Below, in pieces: positions 17,411-25,580 of a stretch of 64,000 nucleotides of DNA. A program made the position numbers and the translations under genes. Origin of the DNA: DASZHJ01 sp963735465 (GTDB lineage: Bacteria; Pseudomonadota; Alphaproteobacteria; ATCC43930; CGMCC-115725); contig CAVTLA010000002.1 of NCBI GenBank assembly GCA_963735465.1, positions 124,001-188,000 on the forward strand, read 5' to 3'. How positions within the stretch are numbered: position 1 is the first letter of the stretch; each line of letters opens with the position of its first letter. The notes beneath the pieces are model-generated. The model ran no database searches. It was not told the DNA's origin and was given only the letters and a program-made list of their open reading frames with translations.

Positions 17411-18094
17411 TCAGAATCGAATCAGGCGGACCAGCGGAGAGCCGGCCTCGGCAGTCTCCGCGTCGATCCGAAAGGTGATTGCGGCCGAGCCGTAGCTCGC
17501 CCGATAAGTGCCGCCGGGCGCCAAGCGGACGCCGCGGGTGGCGAGATCGACCGGTTTGCCCGGAAGGTCGAGGGCGAGGGCGTCCGCCGGCTGATCGACG
17601 CGGACGATGACGAGCTTGCCGGCCCGCGGCAGGGAGACCACCGGGCTCGCGCCGTGGATCACGAGCGGCTGCGGCGTCGGAGCTGCCGCCGTCACCGGCG
17701 GCTTGCGGAAGACGATGCCGCCGCTCTTGCCGCTCTGATCTGTCGTGAGCTGCAGGGTGCGGCCGGCGCAGGCGACGGTCTTTCGTTGCACGGTGCCGCC
17801 GTCGACTGCCGATTGCTCAGCGCCCACGGTCACCGTTCCGCCGGCGATGGTCTCCTCGACGCAGGAGCCGAGATAGCCGAGGGTCAGATGCCCACCAACG
17901 CCCAGCGCGATCCGCTTGCCCGCCGGCACATAGTCGAACGCGCCAACCCCGGCAACGCCGTCGGAGACGTCCTCCACCAGGGCCACGGCGCCGGCCGCCT
18001 GGGCCATCGCCGAAGGTGATGCCGGCCCCATGATCACGAGCGTCGGCAGGACGAAAGCCATCACCAGTCGAGATCCGCGCATCAGGCCCGACAC
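17411..18094 (-). CDS. Exported FecR-like domain protein
   Basis: 227 residues with a signal peptide (about 1-32, LVMAFVLPTLVIMGPASPSAMA). The mature part has a beta-rich pattern (GVGAFDYVPAGKRIALGVGGH, TVTVGAEQS) resembling the FecR domain, with a proline-rich linker (PPVTAAAPTPQP) and a second beta-rich half. Two cysteines of the mature domain (GSCVEE, VACAG) could form a disulfide. It is translationally adjacent to the CHASE2 cyclase, a pairing known in other proteobacteria, so it may act as the periplasmic input of that sensor. The FecR assignment is tentative. An alternative ATG lies 12 bases downstream of the first. Confidence 0.7.
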   Translation of the reverse strand: MSGLMRGSRLVMAFVLPTLVIMGPASPSAMAQAAGAVALVEDVSDGVAGVGAFDYVPAGKRIALGVGGHLTLGYLGSCVEETIAGGTVTVGAEQSAVDGGTVQRKTVACAGRTLQLTTDQSGKSGGIVFRKPPVTAAAPTPQPLVIHGASPVVSLPRAGKLVIVRVDQPADALALDLPGKPVDLATRGVRLAPGGTYRASYGSAAITFRIDAETAEAGSPLVRLIRF

Positions 18095-18273
18095 CCTCTG
18101 CTATCCACTTCGGCCGCAAGCCTGCGGTGGGCATGGTTAATAGAAACTTACTCCAAGGCCGCCACAAGTCCATCCGGAGCCGATCGCCGCTTGCATTGCC
18201 GCTGCGCAACGAATCGGCTAGAGAACTGATTGGGGACTTTCTTCAACTCTTTGATCGGCGCCGACGACACTTC

Positions 18274-19602
18274 ATGTCCGATCCCACGATTTCCTATCGA
18301 GCAGCTTCGGCCGACGGCAATTCGCGCCGGCGCTTGCTGCTGGCCGGTCTTTTCATCCTGCTCTGCATCGGCCTGAGCAACGTCGCCGCCCGCGCGCTCA
18401 ACATGGAGTCGAGCCGCAATCAGCTCCATGCCTGGGCGCTCGATCCCGGCCACGGCTGGGCGGATTCCTGGGATCCCATGATCGCGGCGCTGGACTGGCT
18501 GCAGGGGCCCCATGAGGGCAAGCTCTACCAGAGCATCTTTTTCCAGCAGCAGATCAAGTTCCAATACCCGCCCACCTCGCTGCTGCCCATCGCGGCGATG
18601 CGGGCGGTGGGCGTGCCGCTCTCGCCGGATCTTCTCAACGTGGTCGGCTGGGCCTGGATCGTGGTGACGGCGCTGGCGCTGGCTGGCTTCACCGTGGTGC
18701 TGGCAGAGCGCAGCGGCGTGGCGGCGAAGGGCGACATGCTCACCCGCGCGCTGGTGGGCGGCATGGCGGTGGTCACCACCCTCACCTTCTATCCCGTGAT
18801 GCTCGCCTACACGATCGGCCAGGTGCAGGTCTGGATCAACGCGATCTTCATCTTCGCCTGTCTCGCCTGGGTGCTGGAACGCCGCGGCATCGCCGGCATG
18901 CTGATCGGCGCGATCTGTCTGTTGAAGCCGCAGTTCGGCCTGTTTCTGATCTGGGGATTGCTGCGGGGCAATTGGTCGTTCCTGGTCGGCTGGTGCGTGG
19001 TGGTGGTGCCCGCAAGCATTCTGTCGGTGGCGCTCTTCGGCCTCGCCAACAACCTCGACTACCTCACCGTGCTGCAGTTCCTGTCGAGCCACGGCGAGAA
19101 CTATTTCCACAATCAATCCGTGAACGGCCTGCTCAACCGCCTGCTGGTTCCCGGCGACAGCCAGGTGGTGCCGCCAGTCTTCCCGCCCTATCATCCCGTC
19201 GTCTACTTCGGCACCCTCATCACATCCCTCGCGCTGGTGCTGGCGGCGCTGTTCCTGCGGGGACGCGCGGCCGACAGGGGCGGCTTCCTCGATTTCCTCA
19301 CCGCTGCGCTCACCTTCACCATCGCCTCGCCGATCGCCTGGGAATATCACTACGGGATCGCGCTGCCGATCCTCGTCGCCATACTGTTCGCGCTGCTGCG
19401 GCAATCGCGGGGAACCGCAGGGCTTGGTCTCTGGGCAGGCCTCGGCCTTGCCTACCTGCTCACCGCCAACTTTTTCCCGATCACCAATCTGCTGGCGGAG
19501 ACGTCGCTGAACGTGGTGCAGAGCTATCTGCTCTTCGCGGGCCTCCTGACCCTGTGGCTTCTCTACCGCGTCCCGGTGCCGCAGAGCTTCGACCGGCCCT
19601 GA
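18274..19602 (+). CDS. Glycosyltransferase family 87 (DUF2029) integral-membrane protein
   Basis: 442 residues, with about ten membrane segments. After the first membrane helix an extracytoplasmic loop contains a D-rich stretch (WADSWDPMIAALDWLQG) and KFQYPPTSLLPI, the pattern of polyprenyl-phosphate-dependent GT87 mannosyltransferases. It would transfer a sugar from a lipid carrier to a cell-envelope glycan outside the cytoplasmic membrane. I prefer the ATG at 18274 to the in-frame start at 18127 because the upstream extension is basic, non-hydrophobic and overlaps the promoter zone of the divergent FecR-like gene. Stands alone between divergent and same-strand neighbours. Confidence 0.82.
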   Translation: MSDPTISYRAASADGNSRRRLLLAGLFILLCIGLSNVAARALNMESSRNQLHAWALDPGHGWADSWDPMIAALDWLQGPHEGKLYQSIFFQQQIKFQYPPTSLLPIAAMRAVGVPLSPDLLNVVGWAWIVVTALALAGFTVVLAERSGVAAKGDMLTRALVGGMAVVTTLTFYPVMLAYTIGQVQVWINAIFIFACLAWVLERRGIAGMLIGAICLLKPQFGLFLIWGLLRGNWSFLVGWCVVVVPASILSVALFGLANNLDYLTVLQFLSSHGENYFHNQSVNGLLNRLLVPGDSQVVPPVFPPYHPVVYFGTLITSLALVLAALFLRGRAADRGGFLDFLTAALTFTIASPIAWEYHYGIALPILVAILFALLRQSRGTAGLGLWAGLGLAYLLTANFFPITNLLAETSLNVVQSYLLFAGLLTLWLLYRVPVPQSFDRP

Positions 19603-19623
19603 CGCCGGCCGCCCCGCCGGCAC

Positions 19624-19672
19624 GTCACGAAAAATGCTTCCTTGCCCGCAAAATCATCGCTTTTTATGATGG
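19624..19672 (+). promoter_or_regulatory. Candidate LysR-type operator region upstream of the LysR gene
   Basis: Two elements lie between the GT87 stop and the LysR start. TCACGAAAAATGC (19625-19637) matches TCATGAAAAATGG at 21869-21881 in 11 of 13 positions. ATCAT-N8-ATGAT (19653-19670) is a perfect short dyad, and its T5-ATGATG side also resembles the reverse complement of the site at 21864-21893. Shared sites in front of both the regulator and the MFS permease suggest autoregulation plus control of the permease. Found by eye. Confidence 0.45.
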
Positions 19673-19697
19673 CAGGAACACTCCTCCGGAGGGCGGG

Positions 19698-20705
19698 ATG
19701 GACGCGGGCGACTTGGCGGTATTCGTGGCGGTGGCGCGGGCGGGCGGCATCACCAAGGCGGCGCAGACCCTGAACACGGTGCAGTCGAACGTGACGCAGC
19801 GGATCCGCCTGTTGGAGGCGGAGCTCGGCGTTCCGCTCTTCAACCGGCACAGCCGCGGCGTCAGCCTCACCAGCGCCGGCACGCAGTTGCTGCCCTATGC
19901 GGAACGCATCGGTCGTCTTCTCGGCGAGGCCAAGCAGGCGGCCTCTGACGGACCGATCCCGCATGGAAGGATCGCGATCGGCGCGCTCGAATCCGCGACC
20001 GCGGTGCGCCTGCCGCCGATCCTCGCTGCCTATGGCGCGGCGTGCCCCGACGTCGACATCGAGATCATGACCGGCACCACCGCCGAGCTGGTCGCTGCGG
20101 TGCTCGAGCAACGGGTCGAGGCTGCCTTCGTCGCCGGCCCGGTGCGGCACCCTGAACTTCTGGCGGCGCCCCTCATCGAGGAGGAGCTGGTGGTAGTGAC
20201 GGCGCCCTGGATCGCCCATCTCGCCGCGCTCACCGCCGCGCCCGGCCGGGACAAGCTGAAACTCATCGTGTTCCGCCCGGGCTGCACCTATCGCGCCCAT
20301 CTGGAGGCGCTGCTGTCGGAGCGCGGGCTCGTCGACGTGCGGCGGCTGGAATTCGGCACCATCGACGGGATCATCGGCTGCGTCGGGGCCGGCATGGGCG
20401 TCACGCTGCTGCCGCGCGCGGCGGTGGCGCGCGCGGCGAGCGAGGGGCGCGTCGCGCTCCATTCCCTGCCGCGGGACGAGGCGCGCGTCGAGACCATGCT
20501 GGTGCGCCGCCGCGACGCCTTCGTCTCCAAGGCGCTCCAGCATTTCATCGATCTCGCCGGCCGGCATCTAGCGGCAATCAAGACGGCGCCTCAGCCCGTG
20601 GAGCACGCCCGCGCGACGCGCGCCGGGCGGCGCGCCCAGACCGCCAGCTCCAGGGCGAGCGCCGCCAGCAGGGCGACCGCGCCCAGGCTGAAAAGCAGGG
20701 TATAG
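19698..20705 (+). CDS. LysR-family transcriptional regulator
   Basis: 335 residues. The N-terminal winged helix-turn-helix is typical (FVAVARAGGITKAAQTLNTV, VTQRIRLLEAELGVPLFNR, residues 8-50). A substrate-binding domain of the LysR type follows (GRIAIGALESATAVRLP, GAGMGVTLLPRAAV). A good GGGCGGG-like site precedes the ATG at 19698. The last 45 residues are low-complexity, basic (RAGRRAQTASSRASAASRA) and overlap the 3' end of the convergent MFS gene by 115 bases. A one-base shift would end the protein at the TAG 20569-20571, giving the usual length of about 290. The tail is therefore suspect. Likely target is the MFS gene. Confidence 0.9.
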   Translation: MDAGDLAVFVAVARAGGITKAAQTLNTVQSNVTQRIRLLEAELGVPLFNRHSRGVSLTSAGTQLLPYAERIGRLLGEAKQAASDGPIPHGRIAIGALESATAVRLPPILAAYGAACPDVDIEIMTGTTAELVAAVLEQRVEAAFVAGPVRHPELLAAPLIEEELVVVTAPWIAHLAALTAAPGRDKLKLIVFRPGCTYRAHLEALLSERGLVDVRRLEFGTIDGIIGCVGAGMGVTLLPRAAVARAASEGRVALHSLPRDEARVETMLVRRRDAFVSKALQHFIDLAGRHLAAIKTAPQPVEHARATRAGRRAQTASSRASAASRATAPRLKSRV

Positions 20706-21817
20706 CTGCCGGCGACCGCGAGGACGTGGGCGCAGGCATAGCCCGCGAGCGCCTGTGTCAGCGCCCAGGCAATGGTGGCGCGGCTCCAACAGCGGGTCTG
20801 GTCGGCGGCATCGGGCAGCAGCTCGTGAACCCTGCCGAGAACCACCGGCACGATACCCGGCGTCATGGCGCCGGCGATCAGGCAGGAGAGCGTCAGCGAC
20901 AGCGGGCTGGACGAGATCACGGGCAATCCCACCCCGACGGCCTCCAGGAGCAGCGAGAGCCGCAGCGCCGCCGCGAATCCGACGTGGTCGCCGATCCGGC
21001 CAGTGATCAACGGCCCCACCAGCGCACCGACGCCGTAGAGGACCCAGTAGCCGGCGCCCACGTCGAGGCCGCGGTCGAGGCCGCGCGCGACAAAGGCCAC
21101 GAGGAAGAGCATGTGCGGCACGAGGCCGGCGGCATTGAGTCCGTATACCGCCAGCAGCGCCGCCACCGGCAGGCCCATCGGCCGGGCAGGCGCGGCCGGC
21201 GACTTCGGCTGCGTGCCCGCTGCGGCCAGCGGCCAGCCGTTCCAGGCGACGAGGGTCAGCACGAGGGCGAGCGCGCCCAGGCCGGTCCAGGCGCCGACGA
21301 GTCCGCCGAGGCGGAGCAGCAGCGGGACCAGCGTACCGGAGGCGGCGATGCCGAGGCCGACACCGGTGAAGATGACGCCGCCGACGAGGCCGCGGCGCTC
21401 CATCGGCGTCGCCGCCAGCACCGCCGGCGCCGCCAGCACCATGATGGCGCCGCCGGCGAGGCCCGAGGCCAGGCGCCAGACGAAATACCAGGCAAAGCCG
21501 AGATCCCGGAGCACGCAGGCGAAGAGGCTGGCGACGACCAGCAGCAGCATCGTTCGCAGCACCGTCGCGGTCCCGATCCGCCGCGCCAGGCCGCGGGCGA
21601 TCAGGGCGCCGGCCAGATAGCCCGCGAAATTCGCGGCGCCGAGATAGGCGGCAGCGCTCTCGGTGAACCATCCCGCCGCCACCAGGGCCGGCAGCAGCGG
21701 CGTATAGCCGAACCGTGCCAGCCCGATGCCGACCAGATTGGCCGCGAGGCCGGAGAGCGCGGCACGACGGATCGCCGCCGGACTTGGCGGGACGGACGCA
21801 TCTGCAGGCAACGCCAT
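20591..21817 (-). CDS. Major facilitator superfamily transporter (YbfB/YjiJ type)
   Basis: 408 residues, twelve predicted membrane segments. The start region LAANLVGIGLARFGYTPLLP is the signature of the YbfB/YjiJ MFS group, followed by AAYLGAANFAGYLAGAL and the loop GRARR-like ARGLARRIG. A proton-linked uptake or export role is expected; substrate is not known. The gene is read leftward, is preceded by a perfect 8-bp dyad (21867-21893), and converges on the LysR gene, which is the probable regulator. The broken FAD oxidoreductase lies directly upstream on the same strand. Confidence 0.88.
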   Translation of the reverse strand: MALPADASVPPSPAAIRRAALSGLAANLVGIGLARFGYTPLLPALVAAGWFTESAAAYLGAANFAGYLAGALIARGLARRIGTATVLRTMLLLVVASLFACVLRDLGFAWYFVWRLASGLAGGAIMVLAAPAVLAATPMERRGLVGGVIFTGVGLGIAASGTLVPLLLRLGGLVGAWTGLGALALVLTLVAWNGWPLAAAGTQPKSPAAPARPMGLPVAALLAVYGLNAAGLVPHMLFLVAFVARGLDRGLDVGAGYWVLYGVGALVGPLITGRIGDHVGFAAALRLSLLLEAVGVGLPVISSSPLSLTLSCLIAGAMTPGIVPVVLGRVHELLPDAADQTRCWSRATIAWALTQALAGYACAHVLAVAGSYTLLFSLGAVALLAALALELAVWARRPARVARACSTG

Positions 21818-21863
21818 GACGACTCCCGGGCGCGAGGACTCAGGAGATCACTTAGTCGCGTTC

Positions 21864-21893
21864 GGTCATCATGAAAAATGGTTTATCATGATG
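21864..21893 (-). promoter_or_regulatory. Perfect dyad upstream of the MFS gene, candidate LysR operator
   Basis: CATCATGA (21867-21874) and TCATGATG (21886-21893) are perfect complements separated by 11 bases. The left side reads TCATGAAAAATGG, nearly the same as TCACGAAAAATGC upstream of the LysR gene. The dyad sits 50-76 bases in front of the MFS start codon and just past the end of the FAD oxidoreductase gene, a sensible activator or repressor position. Confidence 0.5.
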
Positions 21894-21928
21894 CGACCCA
21901 TCTTTTCTAGAGATGAGAGGATAAGCCC

Positions 21929-23252
21929 TCACATCGAGAGGCGGTCGATGCGGTCGCGCATGCGGTAATAGGCGCCGACGAGGGGCAGGAACCAGGGATT
22001 GCCGGTATAGGTCGGGCGCGTCGGGAATTCGCGACCGTCGAAGGCATTGACCCGGTTGGCACCGCCGATCAGCTTGCGCGCGGTCTGGGTCCCGAGATAG
22101 CTCATCATCGCGATCCCGCTGCCGTTGCAGCCGAGCGCGTAGTGCATGCCGTCGTCCTTGCCCATATGCGGCAGGAAGTCGAAGGCGAAGGCGACGTTGC
22201 CGGTCCAGGCGTGGGTGACGCGTGTCCTTGAGCTGCGGGAAGCGGTCGGTCATGAACCGGTGCAGCACCGGCGCGCTCACCTCAGGCGCCACCTGGGTGA
22301 AGCGCGCCCGGCCGCCGAACAGCACGCGCCGGCCGTCCGGCGACATCCGGTAATAAGTCAGGATGCGCGGCGTGTCGCTGATCGTCTTGCCGCGGGGGAT
22401 CAGGCTCCTCGCGAGATCCTCCGGCAGCTTCTCCGTCGCGATGATGTGGCTCGCGACGGGAATGACGCGGCGCTTCAGGTTCGGCGTGACGTCGCCCGTA
22501 TAGCCGTTGGTGGCGATCACCACTTCCTTGGCCTCGATGTCGCCGCGGGTGGTCGTGAGGGAGAAGCCGCCCGCCCCGCGCCGGATGCGGGTGACACCGG
22601 TCTCGGCGCAGAGCGTCACGTTGTGGCGCCGGCACGCGTCCAGCAGGCCCTTGTAGTAGAGCGCCGGATGCAGCTTGCCGGAGCGCTTCACCACCATGCC
22701 GCCATGGTAAAATCTCGAGTCGATCTCCTCGCCCTGCCGCTCCCGCGGCAGCATCTCGGCCTCGGCGGCGGCATGGCGGTTGAGGGATTCGACCTTCCGG
22801 CAGAGATCGTCGTAGTGCTTCGGCGTATAGGCGCCGACGAAGCGACCACTCCTCTCGTAGAAGCACTGGATGTTCTCCCGAGCCACGAGCTGCTCGACCA
22901 CCAGCAGCGAATCCGACGCATCCGTCAGCAGGGCGGCGATCTCGCGCTCCCAGGCCTCGCGGTCTTCCTTGCCCGCGCGTCCCGAGAGCCCCTTGCCCAG
23001 GTTCACGCCGCCGCTGACGGCACCGCCGTTTCTCGTGCTGGCGCCGTGACCGAACACGTTGGCCTCGAGGACGACCGCCGCCACGCCGTTGCGCGCCAGC
23101 TCGAGGGCGGCGGCAAGGCCCGCATAGCCGCCGCCGACGATCGCCACATCCGCGCGTACGGGCACCGGCATCGAGCCCTCGGCGCTCGGCCGCCAGGCCT
23201 CCCACCAGTAGGGCGCGGCCTTGAACTCGGGATGAAAGATCGCGCTCGACAT
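21929..23252 (-). pseudogene. FAD-dependent amine/amino-acid oxidoreductase (DAO family), one frameshift
   Basis: About 440 residues, similar in layout to gamma-glutamylputrescine oxidase and related DAO enzymes. The FAD-binding Rossmann motif DVAIVGGGYAGLAAALELA is near residue 36, and STRNGGAVSGGVNLGKG follows. The C-terminal FAD contacts (WTGNVAFAFDFLPHMGKDDG and GCNGSGIAMMSYLG) are in another frame. The frames join near 22205-22222, where one extra base separates PQLKDT from VTHAWTGN. The ATG at 23252 (GGAAG 8 bases upstream) is preferred to 23285. If intact it would oxidise a primary or secondary amine with oxygen. Ends 112 bases before the MFS start, on the same strand. Confidence 0.82.
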
Positions 23253-23320
23253 CCTGGGTCTTCCTTTTCCGTGCCCGCTGGACACAAGGATAGCCCGTAC
23301 GTCATCGCGCGGCGAGACGC

Positions 23321-23935
23321 TCAGACGATATAGGCGGCGAGCACGGCCTTGAGAGACGCGGTCGAGACCATGCGCTCGCCGTGCAGCAGCACGGCCACCA
23401 TCAACGCCGGCAGCAGCAGCGCCGGCATCAGCCGCAGCGGGATCCGCTGCTCACGCAGCGCCCGATCGACGACCAGAACACAGACACCGCCCAACAGAAG
23501 CCCGAAGACGATATCGAGAGCGTGGTGCCAGCCGAGGAGCCGCACGGACACCACGATCGCGAGCGCGAAGCCAGCGACGACGGTCGCGAGGCTCCGGGCG
23601 ACATGCCGGCTCCAGCCGGCGCCACTGGAGCGCCAGATCGCCAAGGCCAGGGTGCCGTAGAAGGCGGTGGCGGTGCTGGTGTGGCCGCTCGGGAATTCGT
23701 CGGCGATGATGCGGACCGAGAGGATTGAGAGCTGAAATCCGCCGAGCCAGGCCTTGAGGGCAAAAGTGGCGAGGACGCAGGCGCCGAAGGACATCGCCCA
23801 GACCAGACCAAGCCGGAACCGCCCCATGGCGACGAGCATGATCAGGATGGCGAGTGTCGCCGGCGCCAAGGCATTCACGTCGCCGAATCCGGCGAGGTAG
23901 TGGAGATCGGCGTCGAGGGTGGGGTTGAGAACCAA
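23321..23935 (-). CDS. PAP2-family membrane phosphatase
   Basis: 204 residues, about six membrane segments. The PAP2 signature is present as FPSGHTSTAT (motif 2) and SVRLLGWHHALDIVFG (motif 3, catalytic His). Motif 1 (KxxxxxxRP) is not clear. Candidate substrates are lipid or polyprenyl phosphates at the periplasmic face. The reading begins with TTG at 23935 with no convincing ribosome-binding site, so the true N-terminus is uncertain. It is followed by 173 bases (23936-24108) in which I see no gene. Confidence 0.85.
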   Translation of the reverse strand: MVLNPTLDADLHYLAGFGDVNALAPATLAILIMLVAMGRFRLGLVWAMSFGACVLATFALKAWLGGFQLSILSVRIIADEFPSGHTSTATAFYGTLALAIWRSSGAGWSRHVARSLATVVAGFALAIVVSVRLLGWHHALDIVFGLLLGGVCVLVVDRALREQRIPLRLMPALLLPALMVAVLLHGERMVSTASLKAVLAAYIV

Positions 23936-24108
23936 GGTGCGGGAGTCCGATCGATACTGGCCCGGGCGGTCGAGCTCGGCTGGCGCCCGAGGGAGGGCGA
24001 CCTCAGAACGATAGACCCTTGGGAGTTAATCCCTGATGACCACGCAATAAATAGACCGCCCCGTGAATGGCGGAAATCCGCGGCCGATTGCGGCCAACTA
24101 AGCCTGGA

Positions 24109-25029
24109 TCACGGCAGTACCTTCAGGAACGCCCGGACGACGGCGGCGGAATTGTCCGCCGCAAGCTGAATGAATGTGCCCATCTCGTTGGCGCCCTCGC
24201 CGCCGCCCGCCAGATCGGACAGGCTGCGGAAGGCGATGAACGGCGTTCCGTTGATAAAGGCGACATGGGCCACCGCCGCGCTCTCCATGTCGAGGACCTC
24301 CGCGTCGAAGGTCGCCCGCACATATTCCCGGAACGCCTTGTTGTCGACGAAGGCCTGGCCGGAGACGCCATGGCCGCCGACAACGATGCGCGGCTTGCGC
24401 GTGAGGCACTTTTTCTCGAGCGTACAATCCCTGAGCACCGCGGTGTCCGCCACGCCCCGGGCCACCGCCAGAAGCTGCGGATCGACGGGGAACCAGGTCC
24501 GCTTCTCCACACGGCCGCCGTCTCGGGCGATCTCGACCGGCTGCGGGAAGATCATGCCGTAATTCGCGAGGCCCTTCTCCGCATAGCTCGGCAAGACATA
24601 GCCGCCGGCGGCGTCGCGGGCGAAGACGGATTCAAGATACTCGCTCCACTCCGCGGGAACGACGACGTCGCCGATCGAGAGCTCGGGGTCGATGCCGCCG
24701 GCGATGCCGGAGAACACGATGCGGCTGACGGCAAAGCGATCGAGGGCCTGTTGGGTCCTCATCGACGCATTCACCATGCTGATGCCGCTCAGGAACAGCA
24801 CCACGGGCTTGCCCTCGATCGTGCCGGTAGCGAAGGTCGTTCCGTCCACGACGTAGTCCTTGCGATCCCGCAGTGTCGCCTGCAGCGCCGCCCACTCCGG
24901 CTGGAAGGCCGACATGACGGCGGTGCGCGGTGTCGCGTCGAGCGTTTCCGCGGCATTTGCGACCGCCACGACACCGGCCAGCAAGGCAAGCGACAGCGTC
25001 AGGGTCCGGCAGCTCGAGGTGAATTCCAT
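24109..25029 (-). CDS. Exported nucleosidase/phosphorylase-like protein (MTA/SAH nucleosidase family)
   Basis: 306 residues. A signal peptide is clear (residues 1-26, LTLSLALLAGVVAVANA). The remainder is a PNP/UDP-type nucleoside phosphorylase fold: AVMSAFQPEW, FSGIAGGIDPELSIGDVVVP, then AEVLDMESAAVAHVAF (purine/ribose contacts, Met-Glu) and FRSLSDLAGG (catalytic Asp). This resembles 5'-methylthioadenosine/S-adenosylhomocysteine nucleosidase. The secreted location is unusual for that enzyme and points to scavenging of nucleosides outside the cytoplasm. It lies 21 bases after the HxlR gene, on the same strand. Confidence 0.85.
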   Translation of the reverse strand: MEFTSSCRTLTLSLALLAGVVAVANAAETLDATPRTAVMSAFQPEWAALQATLRDRKDYVVDGTTFATGTIEGKPVVLFLSGISMVNASMRTQQALDRFAVSRIVFSGIAGGIDPELSIGDVVVPAEWSEYLESVFARDAAGGYVLPSYAEKGLANYGMIFPQPVEIARDGGRVEKRTWFPVDPQLLAVARGVADTAVLRDCTLEKKCLTRKPRIVVGGHGVSGQAFVDNKAFREYVRATFDAEVLDMESAAVAHVAFINGTPFIAFRSLSDLAGGGEGANEMGTFIQLAADNSAAVVRAFLKVLP

Positions 25030-25050
25030 GGGTGCCGGAATGTCCAGTTG

Positions 25051-25443
25051 CTAGGCGATGGCCTTCAGTCGCTTGGTCTCGTGTTCCTGCTGGCAGGCCT
25101 CGATCCGCTGCATGTGCTGCTGTCCCCAGGCGCACAGCGGCGCCAGGGCATCGCAGAGGGAGTGGCCGAACTCGGTCAGCGCGTAGTCCACCCGCGGTGG
25201 CACCTCTTTGTAGTCCGTCCGCGTCACGATGCCGTCCGCTTCCATCTCCTTCAGATGCTGGATCAGCATCTTCTCGCTGATGCCCGGGATCTGCCGGCGC
25301 AACTCGCCGAAGCGATGGGGCTCGGCGCGGAGCGGCCACAGGATCAGCACCTTCCACTTGCCGCCGACCACCTCGAGGGCCGCCTCGAGACCACAGTTGT
25401 ATTTGCGGGATTCGGGTTCCTTGCGCATTTCGTCCGTCGCCAT
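25051..25443 (-). CDS. HxlR-family transcriptional regulator
   Basis: 130 residues. The characteristic N-terminal Cys is present (KYNCGLEAALEVVGGKWK), followed by the winged helix (GKWKVLILWPL, RFGELRRQIPGISEKMLIQH) and DALAPLCAWGQQH at the end. HxlR proteins often sense electrophiles, oxidants or aromatic compounds through the Cys. The ATG at 25443 is preceded by GGAGGAG at good spacing; an upstream in-frame start at 25485 would run into the operator. Divergent from an RND efflux operon, which is its likely target, with the operator between them. Confidence 0.93.
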   Translation of the reverse strand: MATDEMRKEPESRKYNCGLEAALEVVGGKWKVLILWPLRAEPHRFGELRRQIPGISEKMLIQHLKEMEADGIVTRTDYKEVPPRVDYALTEFGHSLCDALAPLCAWGQQHMQRIEACQQEHETKRLKAIA

Positions 25444-25471
25444 CTCGCAATCTCCTCCGCCAGCCCGTTTT

Positions 25472-25500
25472 TTGATACTTACCAAAGGGTGGGTACTTGT
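25472..25500 (+). promoter_or_regulatory. HxlR operator over the divergent efflux promoter
   Basis: TACTTACC-AAAG-GGTGGGTA (25476-25495) is an imperfect palindrome, 6 of 8 arm pairs matching, and resembles the TACTTACC/GGTAAGTA sites recognised by many HxlR proteins. A possible -35 TTGATA (25472-25477) and a weak -10 TACTTG (25494-25499) for the efflux genes flank it, so repressor binding would block the polymerase. It lies 33-52 bases in front of the HxlR start, allowing autoregulation. Confidence 0.55.
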
Positions 25501-25580
25501 CGGTCGGAAATCAAGGCCGATATCAGGCGGTGCCGCTGTCTTCGCGACTGCGGCAAGTGCCTGAAAGTAGAGGGGATCTC

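Noticed and set aside
23900..24169. Small plus-strand reading in the gap before the nucleosidase gene
   Set aside because: Overlaps both neighbours, with no motif or translation signal.
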